DNA of 64,000 nucleotides, from contig JAECYW010000007.1 of assembly GCA_023014335.1 (NCBI GenBank), positions 1,860,001 through 1,924,000 on the forward strand. The letters are read 5' to 3'. Position numbers and translations under genes: made by a program. Shown piece after piece: positions 53,230 to 64,000 of this stretch (positions are counted from its first letter, which is position 1; every line of letters starts with the position of its first letter). Source of the stretch: Galerina marginata. Its lineage: Eukaryota; Basidiomycota; Agaricomycetes; Agaricales; Galerinaceae. The notes under the pieces are model-generated. The model had not been told where the DNA came from, did no database searches, and worked only from the letters and a program-made list of their open reading frames with translations.

Positions 53230-53861
53230 CCCATTCTTTCTTGTGAAACTCGGAAGATCGTCGTACCAGTTGCGAAACATTGTACGAGGTGAGCTAATGC
53301 TTAAGTTGGTGATCACGCAAGTCAGAACTGAACATTCTTGTGCGCTGGGCAAGTTCTATGCCATTGATAATGCCACTGAGGTCGGCGCGAAGTGATGGGC
53401 GAGAGTAGGGCGAGAGGGAACGTCGAAGTGACGGCTTTTGCGTTGTGTCAGTGAGGTGGACCTTTCACACGGACCGGCTAGGCCGGCGCAGTTCGACCAT
53501 ATGGACCTTGTACGGGGACTTCTAAGTTCTAAGTTCTATTTGCTTTCCACCATGCCCGACTTTCGGATCCAACGAAAATCTACACGACCTCAGAATAAAA
53601 GCCAATGACCTGCAATCTTTCCATGAAGACCTTTCCATTGGCTGAACGTCATACGATAAGGGGATCAACTTTCTTCCAGACTCAACAACCCTGCTCAAAG
53701 CCCTCTTCGAATCTCGAAACGAGGTCAGGAGGTTCGAAAGTGTCAAAACCTAGCTAAAACCGTACACGCTTGGTAGATAAGAGTGTTGTAAAATCTGCCA
53801 GGAGACTTTGCTTCCCTCTTCACCATCAACGTTCTCTAAACCAACTATATCTTTTGGCAAC

Positions 53862-55752
53862 ATGCCAGTGACCATGCTACCAACCGTTTTGACCAGCACT
53901 GGCCAAGCCTGTTATCTATGCTACAAAGAAAAAAGTCCAGAATTTCCTCTTCAAAAGTGTTCTGGGTGCCATCACGTATATTATTGTGGGCCTGGTCCGT
54001 ATTCTTTTCCTATGTGCCCAAGTAGATACTGACGTCGATTTGCTTATCTTCAAAAGCATGCCAAGAGGTGCTCGAGCCAGCTTTTAATGTCATCGATTGT
54101 CTGACTTAAATTCAAGCAAAATTGGTCAGTACACAAGGATTTTTGCAAAGCATACAAAGCCTTCGAGAAAAATCATGGGCAGGAACTTGCATGGCCTTAC
54201 GTTTTCCTTCGAGCAGGCGCCAACTCTCATGCCGTCTATGATTCTAATGCGATAAACCAGTGCCTCACCATGGCTGCAATGCTTGTAATGTCGCGGCTTG
54301 AACAAAAATTACAAAGGCCACTTGATGGTACTGAACGAAATGTGGTGGTGTGGGAGCCCCACTGCCTTGCATGGCATGTTTTATCTGCCTCCATCGCCGT
54401 CTTTTTCTGACGCTTTTTCAGTGGCTGGTCGGATATGATCTTTCGCATCAGGTCGTCTGTGAGAAATCAACCTATAGAATCTTCAGGTCTAAAACGCTGT
54501 CGGGATTGCCATTTATCTTTCTACTGCTCCAAAGAGCACTGGGAGGCAGTCAAAGTCAAGCACCAGCAAGAACCATGTAAAGATGGGCGCAATGGACTCT
54601 CCCAGTGCGAGATGAACAAATTATGTCTCGAAAATGTTCGATTCAAGCATATGCTGTTTGCTGCAGACCCGAATCTTCCCGAATTTAAGTGGCTACCAAA
54701 ACGTACCCTGCCTTCTTGGACGCCTCTGCGCGGGGTGGACTGGACAGATTTCTCTCCTGCGTTGGCGCAGTCGGTCAGTCATCTGCCTACTGAAGAACAA
54801 GCCCTAGTGCCAAGGCTTCGCGCTGTCACTGAGCTTCTCTGCATGCCCATGACCATCTTGTGGGGTCTCGAAAACCTTCATTCAGACGACACTTGGACCA
54901 AGAAACATACTTTGAAGATCCACGCAAGTTTGACAGTCGTTTTCTTCAATTTGAACACTAGTCGCTGATCCGGAATCCACCCACACAGATTATCGGCGCT
55001 ACGGAAAAAGAACTCGATAATCAAGATTTGTTTGAAGAAATTCTTCATCGTCTTCCCCTCGTAAAGGCCACGGAGGTGAGCAAGCTACCACACTTTTCAA
55101 GTGACATCTGATCGCTCGCATCAAGATCTTATTCTGTGGACCGCAACTGAAATACATAACTGGACCGGCACCGTATCCATCCCAATGCAATATGTCGACC
55201 TGCTCGTATGTTTCTCCTGTCCTCCTCACGATTTAATGTTTCATGACATTGACTTTCAAAGCGATTGCGCCGGAAACGAGAAAAAATGGATTCACACCTA
55301 TCAACCTACGTACGTTTCGCAGCTTGGCATTCACTCAATTATATTACCAACTCGAAATCTCAGGACCTATCACGAGTATGTTACCAGCGAAGGATCTAAT
55401 TATTGTGAACCCGACCTGGCCATCGCTTTCAATGGTGCTTGCTCACTTATAGAGGGTCAAACCTGGCAAACAACCGTTACTCTTCTAGTTCAGCGAAAAA
55501 TCCGTACACTTGTCACTGTGAATCTAAATTCCTTTCCATGTTACGCCGATGGTGTTCATTTTTCTTTTCCAGGCATATAACCAAGATGCCGCCATGGCGG
55601 ATATTGAGATGTTAAGAAGGTCAGGCGCCAATTTGCATCCAGAACTTGGACCGAGACACAACCCCTGGGGAAGCTTGCTCTGGAAAGTTCCACCGCATAG
55701 TGTCACAGGCTTTACCGGTGCCAATGGATGGCTCGTGGGCGGTTTTCGATAA
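53862..55752 (+). CDS. MYND zinc-finger protein with MSS51-type C-terminal domain, right copy
   Basis: Starts MPVTMLPTVLTSTGQACYLC. With introns at about 53994-54056 and 54068-54118 removed, the finger reads CYLC, CSGCHHVYYCGPACQEQNW, HKDFC, a complete MYND. Then AWPYVFLRAGANSHAVYDSN, a second cluster RCRDCHLSFYCSKEHW, and LPSWTPLRGVDWTDFSPALA. A C-terminal domain follows with DLAIAFNGACSLIEGQTWQT, ANLHPELGPRHNPWGSLLW and the end WLVGGFR. Partner-binding or mitochondrial roles are known for MYND and MSS51 relatives; the role here is unknown. Near-identical architecture to the left copy. Confidence 0.7.
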
Positions 55753-55849
55753 TTCAAGGATTTAAATAATCGAGATGAATGATTTGGTACTCTCCTGTAT
55801 GACTTTACATGATATGACGCTAATCGTTTTGAAACTGTACGCTGTATAT

Positions 55850-57722
55850 CTAAGATGTAGATCCCTGTTGCGACCCGGAGTTTGGGGAGATGCAGCTCTT
55901 GACAAGGCTGGTGTCGGTCCAAGTAGAGCCACTCTTGGTGGGGGTTTCAACTGGAAGAAAATTTAACCGATAAGAAACAAAATAGATGCTCAATTTTGCT
56001 CACCGAGAGTGTAGGCTTGAAAATTGAATATGAATTAGCAGATACAGGACTGAGAGAATAAAAACTCACTGGTGCCAAAGGCGCCTGCGGACCAGCCAAC
56101 GTAGCCGAGGAACACTGAGAAAATGGGTGCATGAGAACCATGGAACCGAGACAGTCAACAAAAACGTTACCATCAGAGTTCTGGGCCTGGTAGGCGATCT
56201 GCTGGCAAATAAATGTGATACAGTCGGCGACGTTTCCACCTCCAGTCTCGGTGTTGAGGGCTTGACGGCCGTTTTGGCGCAACCAGGTGGCAAGGGGTGC
56301 CCATGAGCTCTGAATGTTGTTAGTGACACAGTCGCTGTGGGTACCAGAGTTGTCGCTGTCGAGGTACTTGTGGACGTCGAAGATCAGGTTCTTCGTCGAT
56401 CCGTCAAGGTTGACGACTTTTAGGAGGGCGGGACCAGATCCGTTGGACACGAAGTTTTGGGCGGAGGTGTAGTCGGTTCCGGGCAAAAGGATCATTTGTG
56501 ATGTGGCACTATAAACAAGAGTCGGTATGATTCCAATACACATTCGCACAAGGTCTGGTCTTACCCTGCGTTTCGGATGGCGGTGACGGCAGCTTGTACG
56601 GTGTTTGCCCAAGTGCTGATATTCGGGATATCATGGGGTTCGTTCATACTGTATATTATACGTTGTTAGTACCGTCTACGTCAAGGAGACTATCCCGACG
56701 CACATTCCGAAAATGACGTTGGTCTGCGTTGCGTATTTGGCTGCAATGTTGCCCCATAATGTTGCAAGAACGGAGTCAGCTGGTCCACCTTGGCCGACGA
56801 TCTGAGAAATGGATGTTTAGGATTTCATCTTAACGAAAAGGAAAAAATGTACGGCTCCGTTAAACCTGGCGTAGTTGTGGATATCAATGATACAGTGAGC
56901 TCCTGTACTCAAGCATGCCTAAAGTTCGAAGAATTTGAGTACAAAGAAAGGAACAAATATAAGGTCACACACCTGAACGAGGGCATCATATTTCGCAAAG
57001 TTGGCGGAGTTGAGGGTGCTTCCGGCAGTAGTACTGCCAATCAAGAATTGCCAACCAACAGGTAGACGGAAGATGTTAACACCATCGTCCTTAACGAAAT
57101 GTTGCATCTGGCCAGCGCCATCGACGCCTGTTGGATGGTTCATGAGTCATTTATCCCAAAGCTTATAATAGAATAACGGAAATCACCTGTATATTGTTGC
57201 AGGGGTGGCGTAGCGCTAGTGATGTTGCAGGTCTATTGATCCATAATCCGACGTTAAGACAGCAGCCAGGTGGGATAAATGAATACACACTCCATCAGTG
57301 CCACATCCAAAATCGAAGCCAGCAATGTTCACTCCTGCAAATGCAAGCTTCCCGGCAGAGGCAGTAGGAGAGGGAGCAGAGGAGGAGCTAGTCGGAGGGC
57401 TAGTGGACGTTGGCTTCGTGCTGGAGCTGGTGGGAGGGGCAGTGCCGGGAAGGCATTGAGAATAGTATGGGTTTGAGAACGTGCAAACCGATCCAGAAAC
57501 GCAGGTCGTCGGACCAGTCCAGCCCTGTTAAAATCAAGTGTCACTATGAATTCATACGCGTGTAGAATAATACTTGCAGTGCCGCCACCTTGAAGGAACG
57601 AGGTCGATGAGAGCTTATTGACATATTCAATTTAATGACTTACATTGCCCGTATAAAGGCGACTGTGCGTTTACCGAAAGAGCGCCAAGGCCTAGCAGCA
57701 GGGCTATTGAGAAGAGAGTCAT
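55850..57722 (-). CDS. GH5 endoglucanase with N-terminal CBM1
   Basis: Secreted cellulase that cuts beta-1,4-glucan. Signal peptide [19 protein letters not shown]; family-1 cellulose-binding module ([32 protein letters not shown]); a Ser/Thr/Pro linker; then the catalytic domain starting [18 protein letters not shown]. Acid/base Glu in [11 protein letters not shown], nucleophile Glu in [13 protein letters not shown], and [14 protein letters not shown] near the end. About nine short introns. One inside the CBM1 (donor near 57577) has a GC donor, gcaagt, needed to keep CGGTGWTG in frame. The C-terminus runs on ([16 protein letters not shown]) to a TAG at 55850-55852. The pattern fits subfamily GH5_5. 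It probably acts in plant-litter breakdown. Confidence 0.9.
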
Positions 57723-58469
57723 CGCAGATTGGGTGATGAGTCTCTGTTCAGCGAAAGAGCAGCCGTTAAATATCTCTCAGAACGAAATGTCCGTCATAAC
57801 CAGGCGGTTGAGCCAACCTCGTGTCCGACGTGTTTCCGAGATGTAAAGGTACTCCAAAGGACCACAACTGGCCGCAAAAAGGATTTGCATAATTGTCGCC
57901 AATGCAACCCAAAAGAAAATAGAATAATAAGGCTAGAAAACGGGCGATTTTCGCACCAATGTCGGTGGGCCGATCCGTTGTCCAGTGGTGGGTGGCGTTG
58001 CGGGGAATATTTGACCGTATTTTTGAACATTGAGAAAGGCTATTTTCGTGCATACAACTCGTGCGAGGACCGGTGAAGGCGAGATTATCCGTGTGATTCT
58101 ATCAGGAGTTCACCTGAAGTATTACGGCGAAGAGACTGAAGGCAATCTTCGGAGGGATATTGCGTTGAACGTGGTTTTGATCGCGGTCAAATGGTGGAGA
58201 TTCTTGTGGGTAGAGTTATCATAGGCAACAGGTTAAGCCGTGCGGTTCCACCCAGTTTTACCGTTCAAGACAGCATTGTGAAGACTACTGGGCCGTCTCT
58301 CCGATACACCCCAAATCAATATGCTCGGAATTTGTGGCATTTTGTTGATATTAGCATCGCGACTTGCAGCCGCGCTAGGGCAAGGAAAGCTCCCAGAAGA
58401 CCTGACAAAGACACGTATGTGGGTTCGATAAGAAATCTTTATTAAGAACCAAAAGTTAATTTTAGCCAA
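57723..58469. other. upstream region of the GH5 gene
   Basis: The 115-codon plus-strand frame at 57729-58076 overlaps the promoter and has no recognisable motif; not called. Confidence 0.4.
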
Positions 58470-58559
58470 ACATTTCATCATAATAATCGGAGTTCACGCG
58501 ATTGAAAGCACTGCAACGACAAAAATAACGCTGCTTCTCCATCCAAAGTGCAGGGTAGG

Positions 58560-59559
58560 TGGATGGAACAAGATAGGTGCCCGCTGATAACGGCTTTATT
58601 CAGTTTTGCCAAGGTTTCGCAGATGGAAAGCTATTTTAAAATAAGCGACTTCAAATTTTCACAATTGTACCTACTTACGAGTAGTTGCCGACGGTGGCAA
58701 AGTGCGGATTTTCCCCTGGCAGGTCATGCAGCTTTGGACCTCGCAAGACATATATGCGAAGTTGATTGGTTCAAAGTCTACGGGTGCATACTTCGTAAGC
58801 AAAGGAGTAGGCAGACGAAGAAGCACTCAACGGATGGTGTTTCCATTCAACTTCAGTGGATCCCGTTGGCTCACTATGGACAGAAATACTGTTGAAATGG
58901 TCATAAAATACAGTGGATTCAGAGGACACTTACGATAGTTTATAAGGATATTAGGCGTCAATCCTCCACCGTTTTGCTCTGTCAGATATTCTGCGTAATG
59001 ATATTAAAATGTTGACAGGCATTGGGATTCTAAAGGTAAAGGTGATGTCAGCACATGTACAAATCGCGAGGGGTTGAATACGAACCATTCCTGGAAATCA
59101 TGCAGTTGGAGTCGGTGCAAAAATACATTTTTCTTTGGATAACTCGGGCCGATTCAAGATGGCTGTCTGCGTTGAAAGGTACTCAATGTGCTTAAGCAAA
59201 GCCACTCGCAATTCGTGAGGTAAAGAATCTCGGCACGTAATTCGACCTAGAGACATCATCAGTTCAATATTCGCCCAAGCCCTAAATCAAAGTGACATAC
59301 TTCAGAATTCCCAAGGTGAGCCACGATTTCTGGAGCGTTTGTACCCAATGTCGCGTATTCCCTTCAAAACGGCGAGAAGACTTTGTTCATTTGAGCCAGG
59401 ATAGTCGTGATAGATGGAGTTCAATGAATGGATCCAGGAAAGCGACTCGAGCTCCGAGTCGTGGTCGCGACCGTCACGTGCCGGAGTCGATGAATTCGGA
59501 ACGATGAGCACTGAGCGCACTTGGAACTTTCTTCCAAGATCCCCACTTGTTACATACAC
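58560..59559 (-). pseudogene. probable remnant of an unidentified gene
   Basis: Minus-strand open pieces such as ELESLSWIHSLNSIYHDYPG and, in another frame, LPHELRVALLKHIEYLSTQT and WFVFNPSRFVHVLTSPLPLE look protein-like and helical. They cannot be joined by introns of normal size; the gap near 59281-59299 is only 19 nt. Either a decayed gene or one I could not splice. No family recognised. Confidence 0.3.
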
Positions 59560-61173
59560 GCACTAGGATCGGTTTTCACTATCTCTGTGTTGGAGACTGC
59601 TTTCGGACCACTTTCGAGTATGCACCGGTGGCCGGAGGCCAATCTTTTGTGGTTAGAGAGATAAAAAGAAGCGGCGTCGTGCGATGGTGATTTCAATTTC
59701 CCTCTTCTCAATAACGTTCAACTGACTTTTATGAAGGTATATCTTATTGTACTTTTTAGTTGCCTTGCATGTTTTTTCTCGAACGATGCCGTCTAGATTC
59801 CTTAGAAGTCATTTTCCTTCACTATGCCATGGATTCCATATTAAATCTCTGCGATATAATCTATCCATATTGAAGGACAAGGACATGACGATCCGTTGCT
59901 TGAAACAAACAGCTTTTGCCTTGAAGTTTGGTGGCTCAACTTTCTAACACTTCCATTTTGGAAGACATTTCCAGTCACACATGGACCAAGACAACGCAAA
60001 GTGGGTGGTTAGGCACGCCATGTTTATCCCTCTCTGAGTATTTTTATAACCAGAACTACCCCGTCTTCGGACAAACCAGTAGACAGTGCTGCGCTTGAAC
60101 GCTTCGAAACTTTCATTCTTCCATTGCACTAAAAGGTGCCACTAGCCAACGATTCCAGGAGAAAAGGAGGCAGTCCTCCAAAATTGGCTCCTCGCTGTCT
60201 ATCGCCCCAGTTCAACATGCCGCTGACAGTGCCTCCTGAGTCCTTTCCTACTGTGGCCTAGAATCATTATTGACATGAGCACGACTACTACAACATCACG
60301 CTCCGACCGACAGCCATCTTCGAATAAATTATGCGGTCAAAACATAGGCCGAATTTCCAGGTATAGCCAGGCAGAAAGAACCAGAACTCGGCAGGCTATC
60401 TTTAGCAAAAGTTCGAAGACGTGGAATTTCCTCCATGACCGGATGCCTTTCATTAAAGGGTTCAAACCTATAACACCCTCTATACGATGCAGGCATGATT
60501 GGCCAGAATTTTTCGAATTCTGGATGAAATTCTGCATCTGCCTGAGGTCTGTTGCAAATCCAAGGGGATCACCGACGGTTCAAATCCGCTGGCCATTCAG
60601 GTACGTTTCTGTGTTCAATTCCGCAGCCCTCTACTAACCATCAGCACTAGAACTTGAACGGAGACGCTAAGTAGATGATAAAAGTAGGTTGATCGGCCAT
60701 TCAACCTCTCTTCCCCCTGAATCGTTATTAATGTTCCTCCGTAGGACTATCGCTGTTCAATCTGGATACGCCCTATGGTCTCTAAGATTCTCAGTCTAAT
60801 GCTTAAACACAACCCGATTCGAAGTCGATCACCACCAAACAGACCTCTCCGCAGAGGCTACATCCGTAAACTGGCGTTGACTGGCCGCACTTATGTCTGA
60901 CGTTTGTTGGGTGCAATATCTTCCGTGGGAGGTATGATGAATCTAGCTTGTGCCTTTCGCCGATCCTTACTGATGCCTATTTTTTTCGACACTAGATCCA
61001 TTACCCCAACAATTCAGACAGCGGAATTGCGGTGGTTCGGAAGCGCCTCATTAGGATGTGCCTAGCCAGTGCCGTCATCAACAAAAAGTACTGGCATATA
61101 AGAGTTGGCATGCCCCTCTTTGGCGTCAGGGCCTCTTGTTGCTCACTACTTCTCAAGTTCTTACTCTGTAGGA
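59560..61173. other. 1.6 kb without a supported gene
   Basis: Holds a promoter-like gataaaaag near 59660 and a 120-codon frame at 60275-60637 starting MSTTTTTSRSD, with no motifs. A TATA-like tataagag at 61097 stands before the Y-like gene. Confidence 0.35.
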
Positions 61174-61740
61174 ATGTCCCTTTCTCGTATTCCTTTGCCG
61201 TCTATTTCGCTCGTTCTCGCTTCCGATGAGGCTATTTTCCCAGGACCTAAGAAATTTGAAGCAGAATCTTCAGTAAGAACATCTTCAAGCAATCCCGCGC
61301 ACTTGATGGTATGTCCTTGTAGTTCTTGAGTTTCTTTGCCTGACTTTCTCGCAGAAGACTATCGACCTGCGCAATGAAGCCAGTTTTGAGGCTGTACAAT
61401 TCTCATACCATCACTCGGATGATCTCGTGAGTCTTTCCTCAATTAGATTAGTGTAATCCTTCGTTGACATTTCGCGTTAAAGGCGACGGATGACGGACAC
61501 GAAGATACTGGTGAAACTAAAACCATATTCAAAGAGAAAAGGCCGGGAACATCGCGCGGGTTTCGCAGTGATCGTGCCTCGAGCCACAGAATTAAAGTAA
61601 GCAGATCCTTGGCTTTATCTCAACATCTTCTCGCTAATTCTGCCTTTCAGCACACGGTCACCCTCATAATGTCCGCCTGCCGTAGATTTCTGCCTGTCAA
61701 GACTACTCAGTCCACCCTTCGTAAAGCCGCACAATACTAG
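61174..61740 (+). CDS. diverged four-exon Y-like gene, copy D (136 aa)
   Basis: Exons 61174-61308, 61355-61426, 61483-61596, 61651-61740; all three introns are gt-ag and between codons, as in copies A-C. Exon 2 begins KTIDLRNEASFEAV, against KTECTRYEAPFAYT in A and B (shared K-T-x3-R-x-E-A-x-F), and exon 4 begins HTVTLIMSACRR, against HTIEMIRRK. Exon 3 is longer and hydrophilic. The N-terminus, MSLSRIPLPSISLVLASDE, is hydrophobic. Kinship is inferred from layout plus two short motifs. An acceptor-like ctgtag just before the ATG leaves room for an upstream exon. Confidence 0.55.
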
Positions 61741-62339
61741 ACTTGTTTCGTCATTTGCCCCTTGTTTTTAGTTGTAATGTGTAACCTGTGGTTTGATTAT
61801 TTCCTGACGTTCATTGATTGATTATAGATGAAGTCTCGCATAGATTCTTATTGTTATCAGTACCAAAGCTTCTACAACATGTTCTCTGGCTATCTGTATT
61901 TCGTTTCACCAGTTGTAAATGCTTAGGCTGTACTTTTATACAAAAAACTCATCACGGCGTCCTACTGATCCTTTGAATTTCATGGTCGTATCCAGTCTGC
62001 CGATCAGTCAAAAGTCGGAAATCGGAACACGAGTCACGACTGAAAGACGAAGGGGAGTAGAAATATTCGATTTCTCCGTACAAGCTCCATTTTACGGATG
62101 ACTGTCAGAGATTCAGGCGATATTGAATTTTAGTTCAAAACAAGGCGAAGCCGCAATGTTTTTCGTGTTACTATAACATAAAACGACGCCGTCACCGTTT
62201 AGATTGTGTGTTCCAATACTTAATTTCCCGCGTTCAGGCCGCAAGCCTTAAAATGTTTTCCGATTATCCATTCTTTGCTCACCACGATTTTTATGAAGGT
62301 AATGTGGTATCTGAATCCGTTTTTGCGAGCTGCTCTTTG
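61741..62339. other. intergenic, no gene seen
   Basis: AT-rich flanks of the Y-like gene and of the GH5 remnant. Confidence 0.4.
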
Positions 62340-62760
62340 TAGGGACTTCACCTGGCATCAAAAGACAGTCAATTTAGCTGACATAAATGAAGTATTTGGA
62401 ATGATGACTTACCGCCATAGAATGCAGCCTCGGACCAGCCAACGTTCCAAGGAGAACTGGTAAATATCAAGGTCAAAGTCATGTCTAAGTATGTGATGGA
62501 AGAATTGGTTGGTACACGCCAGCAGAGTTCTCGACTTGATGGGCAATCCGCTGGGCGAAGAAACTCAGCACAGCTGACGACGCTTCCGCCTCCGTTCAGT
62601 GAGGATTCGGCGTTTATCCTGGCGCAGTTTAAGGGTATGGGGGCGCGTGCTTCATGGATTATGTCCATGACTAACTTGGTGTTGCCACTAAGAAAACCGT
62701 TGACGAGAACTTTTGGACGCCAAGCCTGATGTTAAGGCGGTGGCAGAGGCAAGCCATTTT
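62340..62760 (-). pseudogene. decayed GH5 endoglucanase copy
   Basis: Aligns at DNA level with the catalytic part of the intact cellulase: minus-strand CTGCGCCAGG...CTGAACGGAGGCGGAAGCG against the intact TTGCGCCAAA...CCGAGACTGGAGGTGGAAACG (nucleophile region). Downstream, ACGTTGGCTGGTCCG corresponds to the GWSAG region. Frame shifts and lost glutamates show it is dead. No CBM1 or signal peptide remnant was found next to it. Confidence 0.72.
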
Positions 62761-63164
62761 AAATCAGGCATTCCTTTTGAGATCCTGAGATAGGCCAAAT
62801 GGCCGGTAAAGCAGCTCCTCTAGGCAGAATATCGACATCGGGGCTGAATGCTTGGTTGGAGACAATATGAACTTGAGAAGTTTCAGGATTATGCGTGCGT
62901 ATAGAACTTCGTTCGTGGGGTTTATATAAGCGTATATATCGTTATCTTGACGAGTCCGTTAGGGTACCGAAATCCAGTTCGACAACAGTGCGTCATAGGC
63001 AGAGACAGGTGTAAAGGTGGAAGCTTGTTCGAAAAGTTCCGGTCGGTAAAGGCGAGTCCGAGTCGACGCGTTTGAGCGACGATATTTCAAGATCTTCAAG
63101 AAGAAAATTGTGGGTTGCGCAGGAGCTGCCTGAGGCCTCAGTCTGGAAATTCATTGGAGCTTCA
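62761..63164. other. intergenic, no gene seen
   Basis: Nothing recognised. The stretch overlaps the 5' flank of the GH5 remnant. Confidence 0.35.
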
Positions 63165-63960
63165 GCTTGACTGTGATTTATTTTCTTCAAAGGGCGAAGA
63201 GGGATGACCCTTTTGGCGTCGTTGTGGTTGTTGGTTTGGGGTCACGCTCACCAAAACGGAAGCAATTTTTGAAGCACCGACATGGCCCTCGCCGGTCTGT
63301 AGGTTGAACAGTGTCCATCCCGATACTGCGTCAAATATCAACCTAAAATCTCTGAGAATTCGAAAATTCGTACCTCCATGATGTTCCTTCACCACCAATT
63401 CTTTACGCCTGGTTTTCGTTGGATGAGCGGGGGTGGGCGTGGGTTTGAGGGGGGCATTTTCTATTCTCCCTTCGAAGAAATCTACCAGCATTGAGCTGTT
63501 GTTGGCGGGTCGATGTCCGAGTCCTGCGGGGATGAACTTCTGGGTTTTCAAAGCTTTCGGTGGTGGTTGGCCAGGATGGCTTTATGCTGGAAATTGGGAT
63601 CAGTGAGTCTTTTTCTATTTCTTCTTTGACTGCGGGTTTCATAATATCTTTAGCCCCCTTCTTTTCACGCAGTACGACCTCCAAGATAGTCGATATAAGA
63701 TAGTCGATATTTCCGTTTAGTTTTCCTTCCCATTCGGCTCCCGATCCACGGTTTTGGACGTCTTGAACGGTTCATTGCTCCACTGTGCCAGTTTTTGTGC
63801 CACTGAACGAAAAGCAACACACAATTCACCTTCTGGTTTCCTGGCGATGACCTTCTGTACAAGATGCAGAGGGTACTAATGGCGGCCGTCGACCTCTTGG
63901 TGATGACTTCTAGCCTGCACATCCCCCTTTCATCGCCGCTCGACAAGGCATATCCGATCA
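63165..63960 (-). CDS. unidentified gene, probably partial
   Basis: Open minus-strand pieces: KVIARKPEGELCVAFRSVAQ (about 63860-63800), LEVVLREKKGAKDIMKPAVK (about 63685-63625), KTQKFIPAGLGHRPANNSSM (about 63550), then FRLIFDAVSGWTLFNLQTGE (about 63330), ending near 63165. They lie in order on one strand, with gt/ag-like borders between some of them. I could not fix all junctions, and the 5' end may lie beyond the window. No family recognised. Confidence 0.35.
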
Positions 63961-64000
63961 CACATGCAAGAAAAAAATACAGGATATGGGTGGTTATTTT

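Larger units (their letters stand above)
48740..55774. repeat. right arm of the large inverted duplication
   Basis: Reverse complement of 33208-39760, about 0.5 kb longer because of an indel at 52686-53229. The outer end (about 55774) lies 76 bp from the stop of the GH5 gene. Confidence 0.85.

Noticed and set aside
33208..55774. the inverted arms as terminal repeats of one giant transposon
   Set aside because: The arms contain ordinary genes, no transposase lies in the spacer, and no target duplication is seen at the outer borders.
57729..58076. 115-codon plus-strand frame with several CxxC pairs
   Set aside because: It overlaps the expected promoter of the GH5 gene. The CxxC pairs are scattered, and no start context, intron or homologue pattern supports it.
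59732..59797. short signal-peptide-like frame MKVYLIVLFSCLACFF behind a TATA-like box
   Set aside because: It stops after 21 codons and no in-frame continuation by a normal-length intron was found.
60275..60637. 120-codon plus-strand frame starting MSTTTTTSRSD
   Set aside because: No motif, no convincing splice continuation, and composition like the neighbouring non-coding DNA.

Overview
The window looks like nuclear DNA of a mushroom-forming basidiomycete (Agaricomycetes). The reasons are dense genes with 45-65 bp introns, an intron-bearing elongator tRNA-Met, a secreted CBM1-GH5 cellulase, MYND-finger proteins, an alpha-type protein kinase, and an integrase-core gene of a kind I know from agaricomycete genomes. 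These identities are my own reading of motifs; no database search was run.

Left part (1-24 kb). The end of a RhoGAP protein (1-1703, +) and a full-length MRP-type (ABCC) ABC transporter (11142-17646, +) are separated by an 8.6 kb mobile element (2103-10688). The element has about 330 bp, almost identical terminal inverted repeats and a candidate 5-bp target duplication (agaac). It carries three multi-exon genes: a DDE integrase (-), a zinc-finger/alpha-kinase fusion (+) fired head-to-head with the integrase, and an unrecognised Cys-rich nuclear-looking protein (-). It looks recent and complete, and I do not know it as a described transposon type. After the ABC gene come an unnamed conserved-looking protein (18310-19179, -), ribosome factor RPF2 (19368-20570, +), and a 914-residue protein with a HeLo-like N-terminal helical domain and a central Cys/His cluster (20761-23554, -).

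Middle part (24-56 kb). Three direct, diverged repeat units (A 24.1-27.9, B 27.9-33.0, C 39.9-47.0 kb) each hold a decayed minus-strand gene 'X' and, divergent from it behind a TATA box, an open small plus-strand four-exon gene 'Y' (97, 102 and 144 aa). Units B and C also carry a fragment of the HeLo/zinc gene, which is intact next to unit A. Introns of the Y genes all lie between codons, and exons 2 and 3 are exactly 57 and 72 nt in all three. A fourth diverged Y-like gene sits at 61174-61740. Separately, a 6.5-7 kb segment holding a MYND-finger gene and a type-B carboxylesterase is present twice in opposite orientation (33.2-39.8 and 48.7-55.8 kb), around unit C, an intron-containing tRNA-Met(CAT) and a 495-bp hAT-like MITE with a perfect 8-bp target duplication. 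A 5' half of the same tRNA marks the outer edge of the left arm.

Right part (56-64 kb). A CBM1-GH5 endoglucanase (55850-57722, -), a decayed second GH5 copy (about 62340-62760, -), the fourth Y-like gene and fragments of unidentified minus-strand genes. The region from 24 kb onward is a repeatedly duplicated accessory segment beside a more ordinary housekeeping block (RhoGAP, ABC, RPF2).
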